Shown piece by piece: positions 28,720 through 39,367 of a stretch of DNA of 64,000 nt. A program made the position numbers and the translations under genes. This DNA is from an uncultured Gammaproteobacteria bacterium. Its GTDB lineage: Bacteria > Pseudomonadota > Gammaproteobacteria > PS1 > Pseudothioglobaceae. The notes beneath the pieces are model-generated. The model saw nothing but the letters and a program-made list of their open reading frames with translations. It had not been told where the DNA came from and made no database searches. The stretch is taken from positions 1 to 64,000 of the forward strand of contig CABXIU010000002.1 of the NCBI GenBank assembly GCA_902512305.1, given 5' to 3'. Every line of letters starts with the position of its first letter. The first letter of the stretch is position 1.

Positions 28720-30192
28720 ATGATGAAACATTACAAACACTACATTAATGGTAAATTTAGTGACGGTTCAGAAAAATTTGAATCTTTTAATCCTGCCAAC
28801 GGTAAGTCATGGGCAACTTTTCCTGCAGCCTCAGAACAAGAATCAAACTTGGCGATTGAATCTGCTCACTCTGCGCTTTATAAGGGAGCTTGGTCAAAAC
28901 TTAATGCAACACAAAGGGGGAAATTAATTCATAAACTGGGTGATTTGATTGCTGAAAATGCCTCTGAGCTTGGAGAGTTAGAGACACAGGATAGCGGCAA
29001 ACTTGCAATTGAGACTAAGGCTCAATCAAGCTACGTAGCAGACTATTATTATTACTATGCCGGGCTAGCTGACAAAATCCAAGGAGAGGTCCTCCCAATT
29101 GATAAGCCTGATATGCAAGTATTTACGACTCGCGAACCTATTGGAGTAGTTGTTGCCATTGTTCCCTGGAACGCTCAGCTATTTCTTTCGGCAACAAAAA
29201 TTGCTCCGGCATTAGCTGCTGGAAACACTATAGTGGTGAAGGCCTCCGAACAAGCGCCTGCAGCATTATTTAAATTTGCTGAATTGGTTGATCAATGCGG
29301 CTTTCCTCCTGGAGTAATTAACATCATCACTGGATTTGCAGACCCTTGCGGAAAAGTCTTGACCAAGCACCCTAAAGTTGCAAGAATTGCATTTACGGGT
29401 GGTACAGATGTTGCAAGACATATAGTGAGAAATAGTGCCGAAAACTTTGCTCATGTTAGCTTAGAGTTAGGCGGCAAATCACCTATGATAATATTTGATG
29501 ATTGTAATATTGATGGTGCAGTTAATGGCATCATTGCAGGCAACTTTGGAGCCTCTGGACAGAGCTGTGTAGCTGGGTCGAGAGTATTTATTCATAGATC
29601 AATTCACTCTAAAATAATTAAACTAGTTAAGGAGCGCGCCAAAAGTATTGTTGTTGGTAACCCTCTAGATAGTAAAACTCAGGTTGGGCCACTTGCAACG
29701 CAACATCAGGTTGAGAGAGCCTCACAAGTAATCAAAAACTCAGTTAAGCAAGGAGCTAAAATAGTTTTTGGAGGCGACAAGCCAAGCCAGTATAAAGAAG
29801 GATGGTATTTTGAGCCCACCCTTCTAGACTGCCCTGGCCAAGAGTTTGACTGCGTTAGAACAGAACTCTTTGCGCCTGTTATTAGTGCAATTGCTTTCGA
29901 CACAGAAGAAGAAGCTATAGTTATGGCTAATGACTCTGATTATGGCCTCGGGTCAGGAGTCTTTACTGAAAATTTAGCCAGAGCACATCGTGTGAGCGCA
30001 AAAATCCATTCAGGCATTGTTTGGATAAATACCTACAGGGCAGTATCTCCTATGTCTCCCTTTGGGGGGGTGAAACAAAGTGGTGGAAGTCGTGAGGCTG
30101 GAATTGACGCGATTCACGAATATACGCGGACCAAAACAACATGGATAAATACTTCATCGGAGCCTATGAGTAATCCTTTTGTAATAAGGTAA
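28720..30192 (+). CDS. NAD(P)-dependent aldehyde dehydrogenase
   Basis: This 490-residue aldehyde dehydrogenase has general base Glu249 (LELGGKSP) and catalytic Cys283 (GQSCVAG). Both are intact, and the length is typical of the superfamily. It probably oxidises the aldehyde released in the pathway encoded by its operon to an acid. The start is ATGATG with a short GGA ribosome binding site; either Met is possible. The exact subfamily (e.g. betaine, semialdehyde, benzaldehyde type) cannot be told from motifs. Confidence 0.93.
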   Translation: MMKHYKHYINGKFSDGSEKFESFNPANGKSWATFPAASEQESNLAIESAHSALYKGAWSKLNATQRGKLIHKLGDLIAENASELGELETQDSGKLAIETKAQSSYVADYYYYYAGLADKIQGEVLPIDKPDMQVFTTREPIGVVVAIVPWNAQLFLSATKIAPALAAGNTIVVKASEQAPAALFKFAELVDQCGFPPGVINIITGFADPCGKVLTKHPKVARIAFTGGTDVARHIVRNSAENFAHVSLELGGKSPMIIFDDCNIDGAVNGIIAGNFGASGQSCVAGSRVFIHRSIHSKIIKLVKERAKSIVVGNPLDSKTQVGPLATQHQVERASQVIKNSVKQGAKIVFGGDKPSQYKEGWYFEPTLLDCPGQEFDCVRTELFAPVISAIAFDTEEEAIVMANDSDYGLGSGVFTENLARAHRVSAKIHSGIVWINTYRAVSPMSPFGGVKQSGGSREAGIDAIHEYTRTKTTWINTSSEPMSNPFVIR

Positions 30193-30226
30193 GAATTTCT
30201 TAACAAAGATAGAAATGGAGTAAATT

Positions 30227-30607
30227 ATGGACAAAAAATTATTTGAATTGGGCCTCTCAAAAAGAAAGGCTACACTTGGAAAAGAGTACGTTGAAAAAAA
30301 CTTAGATGCAGCTGATGACTTCAATGAAGACTTTCAAAAACAAATGACTGAATGGTGCTGGGGTTTTGGCTGGGGTGATGACACCATTGATGCAAAAACA
30401 AGATCAATGATGAACCTCACAATGCTAGCAGCTCTTGGAAAAATGGACGAGTTTGAAGTCCATCTGAAAGGCGCATTAACAAATGGAGTGAGCACAAATG
30501 AAATTAAATCAATACTTCATGTTATTGCAATATACTGTGGTGTCCCCCAAGGTGTAGAGTGTTTTAAAGTTGCAAGGGTTATTCTAGAAGGAGCTGGCGA
30601 GCTCTAG
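30227..30607 (+). CDS. Carboxymuconolactone decarboxylase family protein (PcaC-like)
   Basis: This 126-residue all-helical protein resembles 4-carboxymuconolactone decarboxylase (PcaC), with MMNLTMLAALGK, EFEVHLKGALTNG (His79) and IYCGVPQGVE motifs. It lacks the CxxC of AhpD-type peroxidase relatives. It has a GGAG ribosome binding site and ends the operon. In the absence of other pca genes its substrate is probably the product of the flavin-dependent steps rather than carboxymuconolactone. Its stop overlaps the stop of the convergent EamA gene as CTAG. Confidence 0.85.
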   Translation: MDKKLFELGLSKRKATLGKEYVEKNLDAADDFNEDFQKQMTEWCWGFGWGDDTIDAKTRSMMNLTMLAALGKMDEFEVHLKGALTNGVSTNEIKSILHVIAIYCGVPQGVECFKVARVILEGAGEL

Positions 30608-31500
30608 GCTTTAGAATTTATAAGTGCTTTTTTAGAGGACGTGATAGCCACTCCAAAGGAAATGAGTATTACTCCTGCAAAAGCACTTAAACCAATCGTC
30701 TCATCAAATAAAAACCAAGCCTGAATCGCAACCAAAGGTGCTACTAGATAAAAATAGCTTCCAACACTTGCAGCAGCACCTTGTTTTATCATTGTCATCA
30801 ATAAAAAAATTGCTCCAATTGAAAGAGCGAGCACTTGCCATACCAAAGCCAATATAAAAGGCCTAGTCCAACTAATCTCTCCAGTTTCAAAAAACACTAC
30901 AGCCAGGAGACAGAAAAGCATGGCGCTAAAATATTGAACCCAGGTTCCACTGATTAAATCCATATTACTGCAAAAACGCTTCTGGTAAATCGTTCCAATA
31001 GAAATTGCAAATAAAGAAATAATTACAGCAAAAACAGCCCATACGGGAAACCCGTCAAAAGCTAACTCTTTAGTTAAATCTAAACTGTCAAACAAAACCA
31101 AATACAGCCCTACGAGACCAAGCAAAAGGCCTATCCATTGACTCTTAGAAACCTGTTCTTTTAACATAATTCCAGCTAAAAGAGCCATACCTAAAGGCTG
31201 CAAACCAATAATCATAGCCCCTACTCCCGCGGGCATTCCCCACTTAAGCGCTTGAAAAACCCCGCCCAAGTAGATTCCATGAATTAAAGCGCCTGCCACC
31301 ATGAGGTGAAAGGCCTCTAATTTAGATTTAGGCCATGGACTTTTCTTATAGTTTATTATGAGAAATAATAATAAGAGGGTGAGTAGAAATCGATATAGTA
31401 GCAATGTAAAGGGCTCAGCATATGGCAACCCATACTTAGCCGCTATAAATCCAGTACTCCAAATCCATACAAAAATCCATGGAATTAATTTAGCGTTCAT
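30604..31500 (-). CDS. EamA-family (DMT superfamily) transporter
   Basis: This 298-residue inner-membrane protein has ten hydrophobic segments in two EamA repeats (the second begins near FAVIISLFAISIGTIYQKRF). This is the drug/metabolite transporter architecture seen in RhaT/YdcZ-like exporters. Substrate unknown. It converges on the oxidative cluster but is not part of it. Upstream is a 174-bp spacer shared with dsbD. Confidence 0.85.
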   Translation of the reverse strand: MNAKLIPWIFVWIWSTGFIAAKYGLPYAEPFTLLLYRFLLTLLLLFLIINYKKSPWPKSKLEAFHLMVAGALIHGIYLGGVFQALKWGMPAGVGAMIIGLQPLGMALLAGIMLKEQVSKSQWIGLLLGLVGLYLVLFDSLDLTKELAFDGFPVWAVFAVIISLFAISIGTIYQKRFCSNMDLISGTWVQYFSAMLFCLLAVVFFETGEISWTRPFILALVWQVLALSIGAIFLLMTMIKQGAAASVGSYFYLVAPLVAIQAWFLFDETIGLSAFAGVILISFGVAITSSKKALINSKA

Positions 31501-31640
31501 ATGATTAGCTCAAACAAGCACTTATTCGCTGATTTCTCGTTCATATGGTTCTTGCTAAAGATGGTATTATTTAAGTCGATTTTATAGATAAAACATTTCA
31601 ACTTTGAAGAAACCCAATTTAAGAGATGGCATGATTAGAC

Positions 31641-31646
31641 TATAAT
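31641..31646 (+). promoter_or_regulatory. Candidate -10 element for dsbD
   Basis: A perfect TATAAT lies 29 bp before the dsbD ATG. No strong -35 is found at normal spacing, so it is tentative. The rest of the 31501-31665 spacer shows nothing else I can name. Confidence 0.4.
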
Positions 31647-31674
31647 TGGCGCTATCAAATCAATTGTGAATTCT

Positions 31675-33516
31675 ATGAAACAGTTTTGTCTGATAAGTCT
31701 TTTAATATTGCTAAATGTTTTTTCGCAAACTTCAGCAGAAACGGCTTCAGTTGCAACTGAACTTAGCCAAGAAAGCACTGCTAATACATCTGCCTTAAGT
31801 CTTGGTAATGACAACTCAAAAACACTAAATCACCCTCTTCCTGTCAATAAGGCTTTTAAATTAAGTGCGATACTCTTGAACAAGAAAACGCTCTCTGTGC
31901 GCTGGCTAATTGAACAAGATTATTACTTATATAAGGATAAATTTTCTTTTTCCGTCGAAGAAGCCTCTATTGAAAATGTCAACTTTCCTGAGGCAAAAAT
32001 AAAGAACGATGAGTTTTTTGGTGAGGTTAGTGTTTACACCGCTCCTTTAGAGATTGAAATTGAGTTAAATAACTTAAAAAAGAATTCTATATTCGTAACA
32101 ATAGAGCACCAAGGCTGTTGGGAAGGTGGCGTCTGCTATCCTCCTCAAATCAATAGGATTGAAGTCAACTTTGAAGGATCAAAAAATGCACCTAGCTCAA
32201 CAGACGAGGCGGTGACTGAAAGTGAAAAAATAACTTCTGAACAATTTAAAAAAGGAGGCTTGGCTTTATTTATTGCTGCATTTTTAGCTGGCCTAGCTCT
32301 GTCTTGGACGCCCTGTGTTTATCCAATGGTACCAATCTTGTCGGGAATTATTATTGGACAAAAAGAAACGCCTAGTAATTTTAATGCTGTCTTAATGTCA
32401 ATTACATTTGTTCTCTCAATGTCTCTAGCTTATGCACTTATTGGAGCCTCCGCAGGCTACTTTGGTGCTGGCATAAATTTACAAGCGATGATGCAAACGC
32501 CCTGGGTGCTATTTGTTTTTAGCATCATTTTTATTCTTCTCGCTCTCTCCATGTTTGGTTTATACGACATTCAACTACCCGAAGGATTCCAAACCAAACT
32601 TACAAGTATAAGCAACTCTCAGTCAGGTGGAAGCTTTGTAGGAGTCAGCATAATGGGCTTCTTATCTGCATTAATTGTTGGGCCGTGTGTTACTCCCTTT
32701 CTTGCAACCGCATTAAGCTATGTTATCGCTGGGGGAAGTGCTACCAAAGGAGGGGCAAGCCTTTTTGCCATGGGTCTAGGAATGGGAGTTCCACTTATAA
32801 TAATTTGTGGCTGGGGCGTCAATACACTTCCAAAAGCTGGGCCATGGATGGAAAATGTCAAAAAGGTTTTTGGCTTTGCAATGATTGCGGTAGCGCTATA
32901 CCTTTTAGATAGAATCCTATCTCCTATGCTGTCGTTAATTCTTTGGGCATTTTTGTTTACACTAGCCCCAATCACGCTCGGAGCTTTAAAAAATTGGACT
33001 AGGTCATTAAGCCTACTGAGTATATTTTTCAAGCTCTTATCTCTTTTATTTTTAGTCTATGGCATCTTGCTATGGCTAATGGTTTCAAAAGGGGGTGGAG
33101 ATATACAACAACCTCTTGATACTATAATATACGGCGACAGAATTGATGCATCAAACAGTGTTGAATTTCAAATACTAGAAAACGAAGCCGAACTAAATAC
33201 TTTAGTATCAAAAACTATTCAAAATGAAAAACTAATCGTACTTAAGTTCTATGCCGAGTGGTGTATAGCTTGCAAAAAACTAGAAAGAGTAGTCTTTAAA
33301 GATACTTTAGTTAATCAATCTCTTAAAGAGTCTATGGCTTATACAGTCGACATAACAAACAATAATCTCATTAATCAGTCTATTATGTCGCGATTCTCTC
33401 TTGTGGGTCCGCCAGCAATTTTGTTTTTTAAAAACGGCAAAGAAATAAGGCACCAAAGAGTGATTGGCGAGGTAAGCGCAGAAGAGCTTACAAAACGCAT
33501 AAATAACTTAAATTAA
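31675..33516 (+). CDS. dsbD: Thiol:disulfide interchange protein DsbD
   Basis: DsbD carries electrons from cytoplasmic thioredoxin to periplasmic reductases. The signal peptide is residues 1-23. The periplasmic alpha domain carries Cys148 and Cys154 (CWEGGVCYPP), the eight-helix membrane domain Cys214 (WTPCVYP) and Cys338 (VGPCVTP), and the C-terminal thioredoxin domain Cys530/Cys533 (WCIAC). All three redox pairs are intact. A GTG three codons upstream is in frame but lacks support; ATG at 31675 gives a normal signal peptide. Confidence 0.96.
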   Translation: MKQFCLISLLILLNVFSQTSAETASVATELSQESTANTSALSLGNDNSKTLNHPLPVNKAFKLSAILLNKKTLSVRWLIEQDYYLYKDKFSFSVEEASIENVNFPEAKIKNDEFFGEVSVYTAPLEIEIELNNLKKNSIFVTIEHQGCWEGGVCYPPQINRIEVNFEGSKNAPSSTDEAVTESEKITSEQFKKGGLALFIAAFLAGLALSWTPCVYPMVPILSGIIIGQKETPSNFNAVLMSITFVLSMSLAYALIGASAGYFGAGINLQAMMQTPWVLFVFSIIFILLALSMFGLYDIQLPEGFQTKLTSISNSQSGGSFVGVSIMGFLSALIVGPCVTPFLATALSYVIAGGSATKGGASLFAMGLGMGVPLIIICGWGVNTLPKAGPWMENVKKVFGFAMIAVALYLLDRILSPMLSLILWAFLFTLAPITLGALKNWTRSLSLLSIFFKLLSLLFLVYGILLWLMVSKGGGDIQQPLDTIIYGDRIDASNSVEFQILENEAELNTLVSKTIQNEKLIVLKFYAEWCIACKKLERVVFKDTLVNQSLKESMAYTVDITNNNLINQSIMSRFSLVGPPAILFFKNGKEIRHQRVIGEVSAEELTKRINNLN

Positions 33517-33721
33517 TATACTCTAATTCGTCTAAATGTTCCTATATTGTCGCTATATTCGGCAATTTAGATGGTAAAATGCATGATTTAGGGACTTATT
33601 AAAATAATCTTTTTAGGCTTAACTATAGCATTTTTAAGCCAAAAACATGTACTTATCAATATTTTAGTATTAAGCTAAATACGAACATTTAATTTATAAA
33701 AATCAAAAAATAGGAGCATCG
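33517..33721 (+). promoter_or_regulatory. accB promoter and leader
   Basis: This 205-bp spacer holds an extended -10-like ATGGTAAAAT ending at 33580, giving a leader of about 135 bases. Within it, GGCTTAA (33616-33622) and TTAAGCC (33634-33640) can form a 7-bp stem with an 11-base loop. AGGAG (33712-33716) is the accB ribosome binding site. The hairpin has no T-run, so regulation rather than termination would be its role, if any. Confidence 0.45.
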
Positions 33722-34177
33722 ATGGATATTCGAAAAGTTAAAAAACTGATGGAGCTTCTGGAAGAGTCTGGAATGGCGGAAATTGAAATTAAAGAAGGAG
33801 AAGAGTCAGTAAAGATTTCAAGATTTGGAAGCTCTCCAGCACCGACTCAACCTCCAGCTCAGTCTTTTGTTCAACAACATGCCGCTAGCAGTTCAGTACC
33901 TGTTGCACCAACAACGACTGCTTCAACTGACCCACAAACAAGTGATCAATCTACTACTTCACCAATGGTTGGCACATTCTATTCAGCACCCTCACCTACA
34001 GCCAAACCGTTTGTCTCTGTTGGGCAAAAAATAAATCAGGGCGACACTGTTGGAATTATTGAGGCAATGAAAATAATGAATCAAATTGAGGCTGATCGGT
34101 CTGGCACAGTTATTAAAATCTTAATCAAAGATGGCGAAGCTGTTGAGTTTGGACAACCACTAATGATTATAGAATGA
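33722..34177 (+). CDS. accB: Biotin carboxyl carrier protein of acetyl-CoA carboxylase
   Basis: This 151-residue BCCP has the biotinylated lysine Lys117 in EAMKIMN and a Pro/Ala/Ser/Thr-rich flexible linker (about 38-80). It carries CO2 between AccC and the carboxyltransferase in fatty acid synthesis. It overlaps accC by four bases (ATGA). Confidence 0.98.
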   Translation: MDIRKVKKLMELLEESGMAEIEIKEGEESVKISRFGSSPAPTQPPAQSFVQQHAASSSVPVAPTTTASTDPQTSDQSTTSPMVGTFYSAPSPTAKPFVSVGQKINQGDTVGIIEAMKIMNQIEADRSGTVIKILIKDGEAVEFGQPLMIIE

Positions 34178-35526
34178 GCTCAATAAAAAAAGTATTAATA
34201 GCGAATCGTGGTGAAATTGCTTTAAGAATTTTAAGAGCTTGCAAGGAGCTTGGAATTCAAACAGTTGCCGTATACTCAACAGCAGATAAAGACTTAAAGC
34301 ATGTTAGGTTGGCCGATGAGGCTGTTTGCATAGGACCTCATCCATCAGTTAATAGTTACCTTAATATTCCAGCAATCATTAGTGCCGCTGAAGTGACGCA
34401 CTCAGATGCAATCCACCCTGGCTATGGTTTTCTTTCTGAAAATGCAGATTTTGCAGACCAAGTTGAACAAAGTGGATTTATTTTTATCGGTCCGAAAGCT
34501 GACAATATTAGAGTTATGGGTGATAAAGTTGCAGCTATTGAAGCCATGAAAAATTCCGGCGTACCCTGCGTACCAGGTTCAGATGGGGCATTAGATGATG
34601 ACGAAAAAAGAAGCTTAAGGCTTGCAAAAGAAATTGGACTGCCAATAATAATTAAAGCCTCTGGCGGTGGTGGTGGCCGAGGTATGCGAGTTGTTGAGTC
34701 TGAAAAAGACCTTGTTGACTCAATCAAGCTGACACAGTCTGAAGCATTGAGCTTTTTTGGAAATGGTGAAGTTTATATGGAAAAATTTCTTACAACGCCT
34801 CGTCATGTTGAGATTCAAGTTCTTGCAGATCAACATGGTAACGCCATTCATCTTGGAGAAAGAGACTGTTCAATGCAAAGACGCCATCAAAAAGTTGTTG
34901 AGGAAGCTCCTGCTCCAGGAATATCAAAAAAACTAAGAAATCAAATTGGAAACATTTGTGCTGAAGCATGCAAAAAAATCAATTATCGTGGCGCCGGAAC
35001 TTTTGAGTTTCTATTTGACAACGAGCAATTTTACTTTATTGAAATGAACACAAGGGTTCAGGTTGAACATCCAGTCACTGAGATGATTACTGGTGTTGAC
35101 ATAGTTCGCGAACAAATCTTAATCGCCGGTGGCGATAAATTGTCACTAACCCAAGACGATGTTGAAATCAAAGGCCATGCAATTGAATGCAGAATTAATG
35201 CAGAGGATCCTGAAACATTTATGCCTTCGCCTGGAAAAATCACTCAGTATCATGCTGCAGGAGGGCTAGGAGTAAGAATAGACTCTCATGTCTACAACGG
35301 CTATAATGTTCCACCCTACTATGACTCAATGATTGGAAAAGTTATTACTTTTAGTGAAAATAGGGCAAATGCCATCATTAAGATGCAAAATGCACTTGAT
35401 GAAATGGTTATTGATGGAATTAAAACAAATATTCCACTTCAGAGGTTAATTATGACCGATAAGGTCTTTAAAAAAGGCGGAATGAACATACATTATCTTG
35501 AGAAGATGCTTGGAGAAGAAGAATGA
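34174..35526 (+). CDS. accC: Biotin carboxylase subunit of acetyl-CoA carboxylase
   Basis: This 450-residue ATP-grasp enzyme carboxylates biotin on AccB. It shows the [11 protein letters not shown] start, the glycine-rich [15 protein letters not shown] loop and the [14 protein letters not shown] signature. Complete. It is coupled to accB upstream and overlaps argC downstream by four bases. Confidence 0.98.
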   Translation: MSSIKKVLIANRGEIALRILRACKELGIQTVAVYSTADKDLKHVRLADEAVCIGPHPSVNSYLNIPAIISAAEVTHSDAIHPGYGFLSENADFADQVEQSGFIFIGPKADNIRVMGDKVAAIEAMKNSGVPCVPGSDGALDDDEKRSLRLAKEIGLPIIIKASGGGGGRGMRVVESEKDLVDSIKLTQSEALSFFGNGEVYMEKFLTTPRHVEIQVLADQHGNAIHLGERDCSMQRRHQKVVEEAPAPGISKKLRNQIGNICAEACKKINYRGAGTFEFLFDNEQFYFIEMNTRVQVEHPVTEMITGVDIVREQILIAGGDKLSLTQDDVEIKGHAIECRINAEDPETFMPSPGKITQYHAAGGLGVRIDSHVYNGYNVPPYYDSMIGKVITFSENRANAIIKMQNALDEMVIDGIKTNIPLQRLIMTDKVFKKGGMNIHYLEKMLGEEE

Positions 35527-36557
35527 AACTTAAAGTCGGAATTATTGGTGGCTCAGGCTATACCGGCATTGAGCTTCTGCGAATATTGCATCAGCACCCT
35601 AGTGCTGATGTTCATGCAATCACATCCAGAGCGCTTAAGGGTAAAAAGTTATACGAGGTTTTTCCTAATATGCATGGAATGTCGGATTTAACTTATCTTC
35701 TTCCTGATGATGCAAAACTATTTGATTGTGATTTAGTTTTCTTTGCTACGCCACATGGTGTCGCAATGAACAACGCTAGTCTTTTTCTAGACAGAAACAT
35801 TAAAGTTATTGACCTTGGCGCTGACTTTAGGATTAATGATGCAGATATTTGGTCTGACTGGTACAAGATGGGGCACACTCAAGCATCTCTTTTAAATGAA
35901 GCAGTTTATGGGCAACCCGAGATTAATAGAAGCACAATTAAAAAGGCGCGACTAATTGCAAACCCTGGATGCTACCCAACCGCAGTTCTCTTGGCATTAA
36001 AGCCACTCCTAGAGAATAACCTAATAGAGCCTTCAAACATAATTGCAGATTGCAAATCTGGAACGAGTGGCGCTGGACGCAATGCAAATCAAGCAACTCT
36101 TTTTTGTGAAGTCACTGAAAGCTTTAAGCCTTATGGTGTAAGTGGCCATAGACATTTTCCTGAAATAAAACAAGAACTTGAATCTATTGCTGGGTGCCCG
36201 ATTGGTCTTACATTTACGCCGCATCTGCTGCCAATGAGTCGTGGCATTGAAGCCACAATCTATGTTGACCTAATTGACCACAAAGCAAATATTTTAGCTT
36301 GCTTCGAAAATGCCTACAAAAACGAAGAATTTGTTAAAATACTACCTGAAGGTGTCTATCCTGAAACACGCTCAGTCAAGTCTTCAAATTATTGTCAGAT
36401 TTCAGTTCAGTATGTTGAACACAGCAACAAGCTTGTAATTATGTCTGTCATTGACAACCTGGGCAAAGGTGCCGCGGGCCAGGCAATTCAAAATATGAAT
36501 TTAATGTTTGGACTTGACGAAAAGGAAGGCCTTTTAGAGATTGGACTTTTGCCATAA
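35523..36557 (+). CDS. argC: N-acetyl-gamma-glutamyl-phosphate reductase
   Basis: This 344-residue NADPH-dependent reductase performs the third step of arginine synthesis. GGSGYTG is the nucleotide loop and Cys150 (NPGCYPT) the active-site thiol. It is translationally coupled to accC, an uncommon arrangement joining fatty acid and arginine genes. Confidence 0.97.
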   Translation: MKLKVGIIGGSGYTGIELLRILHQHPSADVHAITSRALKGKKLYEVFPNMHGMSDLTYLLPDDAKLFDCDLVFFATPHGVAMNNASLFLDRNIKVIDLGADFRINDADIWSDWYKMGHTQASLLNEAVYGQPEINRSTIKKARLIANPGCYPTAVLLALKPLLENNLIEPSNIIADCKSGTSGAGRNANQATLFCEVTESFKPYGVSGHRHFPEIKQELESIAGCPIGLTFTPHLLPMSRGIEATIYVDLIDHKANILACFENAYKNEEFVKILPEGVYPETRSVKSSNYCQISVQYVEHSNKLVIMSVIDNLGKGAAGQAIQNMNLMFGLDEKEGLLEIGLLP

Positions 36558-36596
36558 CATTAATTTAAGTTATGCAGATTTACTTGGAGCGAACGA

Positions 36597-36950
36597 ATGG
36601 TAGCTACTGAAATTCAAGACAAGGCCGACATAGTATTTAGCGATAGCGCAGCGAGCAGAGTTGCTCAACTTATTAAGGAGGAAAAAAATCCCTCCTTAAG
36701 GCTTCGTGTCTATATTACTGGCGGAGGATGCTCTGGCTTTTCTTACGGCTTTACCTTTGATGAAAGCCTTAAAGAGGGAGATAGCGGTGTCAATAAAAAA
36801 GGAGTTGAATTAGTCATTGACCCGATGAGCTACCAATACCTAATGGGCTCAACAGTTGATTATCTTGAAGACCTTCAGGGCGCTCGGTTTGTTGTAAGCA
36901 ACCCTAATTCCAAAACCACTTGTGGTTGCGGCTCTTCTTTTTCAATTTAA
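36597..36950 (+). CDS. erpA: Iron-sulfur cluster insertion protein ErpA
   Basis: This 117-residue A-type carrier has the three cluster-binding cysteines: Cys45 (GGGCSGF), Cys109 and Cys111 ([11 protein letters not shown]). The [18 protein letters not shown] region is closest to ErpA rather than IscA. It delivers Fe-S clusters to isoprenoid and respiratory enzymes. Downstream gltA starts 10 bp later. Confidence 0.95.
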   Translation: MVATEIQDKADIVFSDSAASRVAQLIKEEKNPSLRLRVYITGGGCSGFSYGFTFDESLKEGDSGVNKKGVELVIDPMSYQYLMGSTVDYLEDLQGARFVVSNPNSKTTCGCGSSFSI

Positions 36951-36960
36951 CAATAATGAT

Positions 36961-38097
36961 ATGAAAGAATATATTCCAGGTCTAGCCGGCGTACCAGCAA
37001 CCAAGTCAGCAATTTCTTCAATCGACGGGGAAAAAGGAATACTAGCTTATAGAGGTTACTCTATTCAAGATTTAGTTGAACACTCTTCATTTGAAGAAAC
37101 CGCACTTTTGTTAATGAATGGAGAACTTCCATCTTCTAAAGAACTAACAAACTTCAAAAATACCTTAAAGAAAAGAAATGAAGTAAAACGTAAAATCCGC
37201 CATTTACTTTGGTCGCTCCCTTCAACTGGACACTCAATGGATGTTCTTCAAACTGCAATAGCCTCAATGGCTACTTTCTACCCAGATGCTGTTGCTTCGG
37301 AGCCAGATTCAGTCTATACACAAAATGCTCTCATCAAAATAATTTCAAATATGAGCACTTTGGTTGCGATGTGGACTCGCATCAGCAGAGGTTATGACCC
37401 AATACCTCCAAGTAACAAAATGTCTTATGCTGAAAACTTTATGTACATGTGTTTTGGAGAAGAATCTGACCCAGCAATTGTTAATCTTTTAGACGCTAGC
37501 CTAATTTTACATGCCGAACATACGATCAATGCCTCCACCTTTTCTACGATGGTTACGGCTTCTTCGCTCGCAAACCCTTTTGCCTCAATTGCTGCTGGAG
37601 TAGGAACTCTTGCTGGCCCATTGCATGGCAACGCAAATGAAAATGTTCTCATTATGCTTGACGAAATTGGCTCTCCAAAGAATGCCCGTAAATGGATTGA
37701 AGATAGGCTCAAAAATAAAGAAGTTATTTGGGGTATGGGTCATCGTGAATACAAAACAAAAGATCCCAGGGCTACAATTCTTGAAAAAATGATTAAAACT
37801 TATATTAAGAAAAATGATCTTACTTTATCTAACCGCTTCGAAACAGCTCTTGAAGTTGAGAATATCTGTAATGAGCTATTGTCTCAAAAGGGAGTCTATC
37901 CCAACGTCGACTTTTACTCAGGAATACTATATTCAGAAATATTTAACTTCACCAAAGAACACTTTACCTCTATATTTGCCATGGCTAGATCAGCTGGATG
38001 GGTTGCGCATTGGCACGAGCAAGTGAGTCATAATAGAATTTTTAGACCAACTCAAATATATACTGGTGCGGATTTTAGGGATTACCCCTCTAAATAA
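36961..38097 (+). CDS. gltA: Citrate synthase (short bacterial type)
   Basis: About 378 residues; it begins [19 protein letters not shown]. The frame is open 39 bp further into erpA, but ATG at 36961 gives the family's normal N-terminus. Conserved active-site segments are [19 protein letters not shown] and [13 protein letters not shown]. The length and style match the short citrate/2-methylcitrate synthases rather than the longer NADH-sensitive E. coli enzyme. It condenses oxaloacetate with acetyl-CoA (or propionyl-CoA). Confidence 0.92.
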   Translation: MKEYIPGLAGVPATKSAISSIDGEKGILAYRGYSIQDLVEHSSFEETALLLMNGELPSSKELTNFKNTLKKRNEVKRKIRHLLWSLPSTGHSMDVLQTAIASMATFYPDAVASEPDSVYTQNALIKIISNMSTLVAMWTRISRGYDPIPPSNKMSYAENFMYMCFGEESDPAIVNLLDASLILHAEHTINASTFSTMVTASSLANPFASIAAGVGTLAGPLHGNANENVLIMLDEIGSPKNARKWIEDRLKNKEVIWGMGHREYKTKDPRATILEKMIKTYIKKNDLTLSNRFETALEVENICNELLSQKGVYPNVDFYSGILYSEIFNFTKEHFTSIFAMARSAGWVAHWHEQVSHNRIFRPTQIYTGADFRDYPSK

Positions 38098-38099
38098 CA

Positions 38100-38840
38100 A
38101 TGGGTAAAACTACTCACTTTGGCTACAAACAGGTTGATGTTGAAAAAAAACAAAGCCTAGTAAAAGGGGTATTTGACTCGGTTGCAGGTAAATACGATCT
38201 CATGAATGACGTAATGTCATTAGGAGTGCATCGACTCTGGAAAAACTACACAATCGCTAGTAGCAATGTCTCCAATGGCGACCAGGTTCTTGATATTGCT
38301 GGAGGAACTGGTGATCTAACCATTAGGTATAGAAAAAAAGTTGGATCTACAGGCAAAGTAATTCTCTCAGATATAAACAACTCAATGCTTTACGAAGGCA
38401 GAAAAAACCTCTTAAACCATGGTGTCATTGATGTCGATTTTGTTCAGGCAAACGCAGAATCACTGCCATTTAAGGACAACACTTTTGATTGCGTCAGTAT
38501 TGCATTTGGATTGAGAAATGTTACTGACAAAGATGCTGCCTTAAAACAAATGTGTCGCGTCCTAAAGAAAGGTGGCACACTATTAATCCTTGAATTCTCT
38601 AAGGTTGAAAACCAAATGTTAGAGAAAGCTTATGACTTCTATTCGTTTAACCTAATCCCTAAATTTGGTGATTTTTTTGCTAATGATGAAGACAGTTATC
38701 AGTACCTTGCAGAGTCAATTCGTAAACACCCTAATCAAGAAACCTTAAAAACTATGGTTCTTGATGCTGGTTTTGAATTTTGTGAATATCACAATCTGAC
38801 TGGAGGGATTGTTGCGCTTCATAAAGCAATAAAAGCCTAG
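38100..38840 (+). CDS. ubiE: Ubiquinone/menaquinone C-methyltransferase UbiE
   Basis: This 246-residue SAM-dependent methyltransferase of quinone synthesis has SAM-binding loop [10 protein letters not shown] and the UbiE signature FGLRNVTD. It starts 2 bp after gltA and begins the ubiE-ubiJ-ubiB run typical of proteobacteria. Confidence 0.97.
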   Translation: MGKTTHFGYKQVDVEKKQSLVKGVFDSVAGKYDLMNDVMSLGVHRLWKNYTIASSNVSNGDQVLDIAGGTGDLTIRYRKKVGSTGKVILSDINNSMLYEGRKNLLNHGVIDVDFVQANAESLPFKDNTFDCVSIAFGLRNVTDKDAALKQMCRVLKKGGTLLILEFSKVENQMLEKAYDFYSFNLIPKFGDFFANDEDSYQYLAESIRKHPNQETLKTMVLDAGFEFCEYHNLTGGIVALHKAIKA

Positions 38841-38845
38841 CTAAA

Positions 38846-39367
38846 ATGTTTCGCCTTGCCATTGAAAAAACTCTAAATCATATGATTAATGCCAACAACA
38901 TTGACATTGAGCATATCGATAATAAAATTATCAGCCTGAAAGTAGAAGAGATAGACTTAAGCCTGTTTTTTCTATGTATGAACTCCCGTGTTTTTGTTTT
39001 AGACAAACCCCAAAACAAAAAGATTGATGTTTCAATAGTTATGAATAAAGCCGCCTTCTTGTCTATGCTCAAAGGCTCGACTATAGAAGAGCTCATTGAA
39101 GGAGAAGAGATCGAGATTAATGGAAACATAAAAACCGCACAGCAGCTTGCAGATTTATTGGTGTCATCTTCGATTGACATTGAGGACTTAATCTCACAAT
39201 ACACTGGCGATATAGTGGCCCACCAACTTGGGCGTGCTTTTAGACAGCTTAAAGAGGGGTCTTTAAAAAATGACGGCTCAATAATTAATAATTTGAAAGA
39301 TGAAATCACAACAGCACTAATTGCCCCAAGTCGATCTAGGTTTTTTAAAAGAAGGGTGTCAAAATGA
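38846..39367 (+). CDS. ubiJ: Ubiquinone biosynthesis accessory factor UbiJ
   Basis: This 173-residue SCP2-domain protein lies between ubiE and ubiB, the diagnostic position of UbiJ. UbiJ binds hydrophobic ubiquinone precursors and supports the soluble Ubi complex. Sequence conservation is low; context carries much of the call. It overlaps ubiB by four bases. Confidence 0.85.
   Translation: MFRLAIEKTLNHMINANNIDIEHIDNKIISLKVEEIDLSLFFLCMNSRVFVLDKPQNKKIDVSIVMNKAAFLSMLKGSTIEELIEGEEIEINGNIKTAQQLADLLVSSSIDIEDLISQYTGDIVAHQLGRAFRQLKEGSLKNDGSIINNLKDEITTALIAPSRSRFFKRRVSK

Noticed and set aside
36922-36960. Upstream extension of citrate synthase into erpA
   Set aside because: The extra residues are unlike the family and overlap erpA; ATG at 36961 gives the normal N-terminus.
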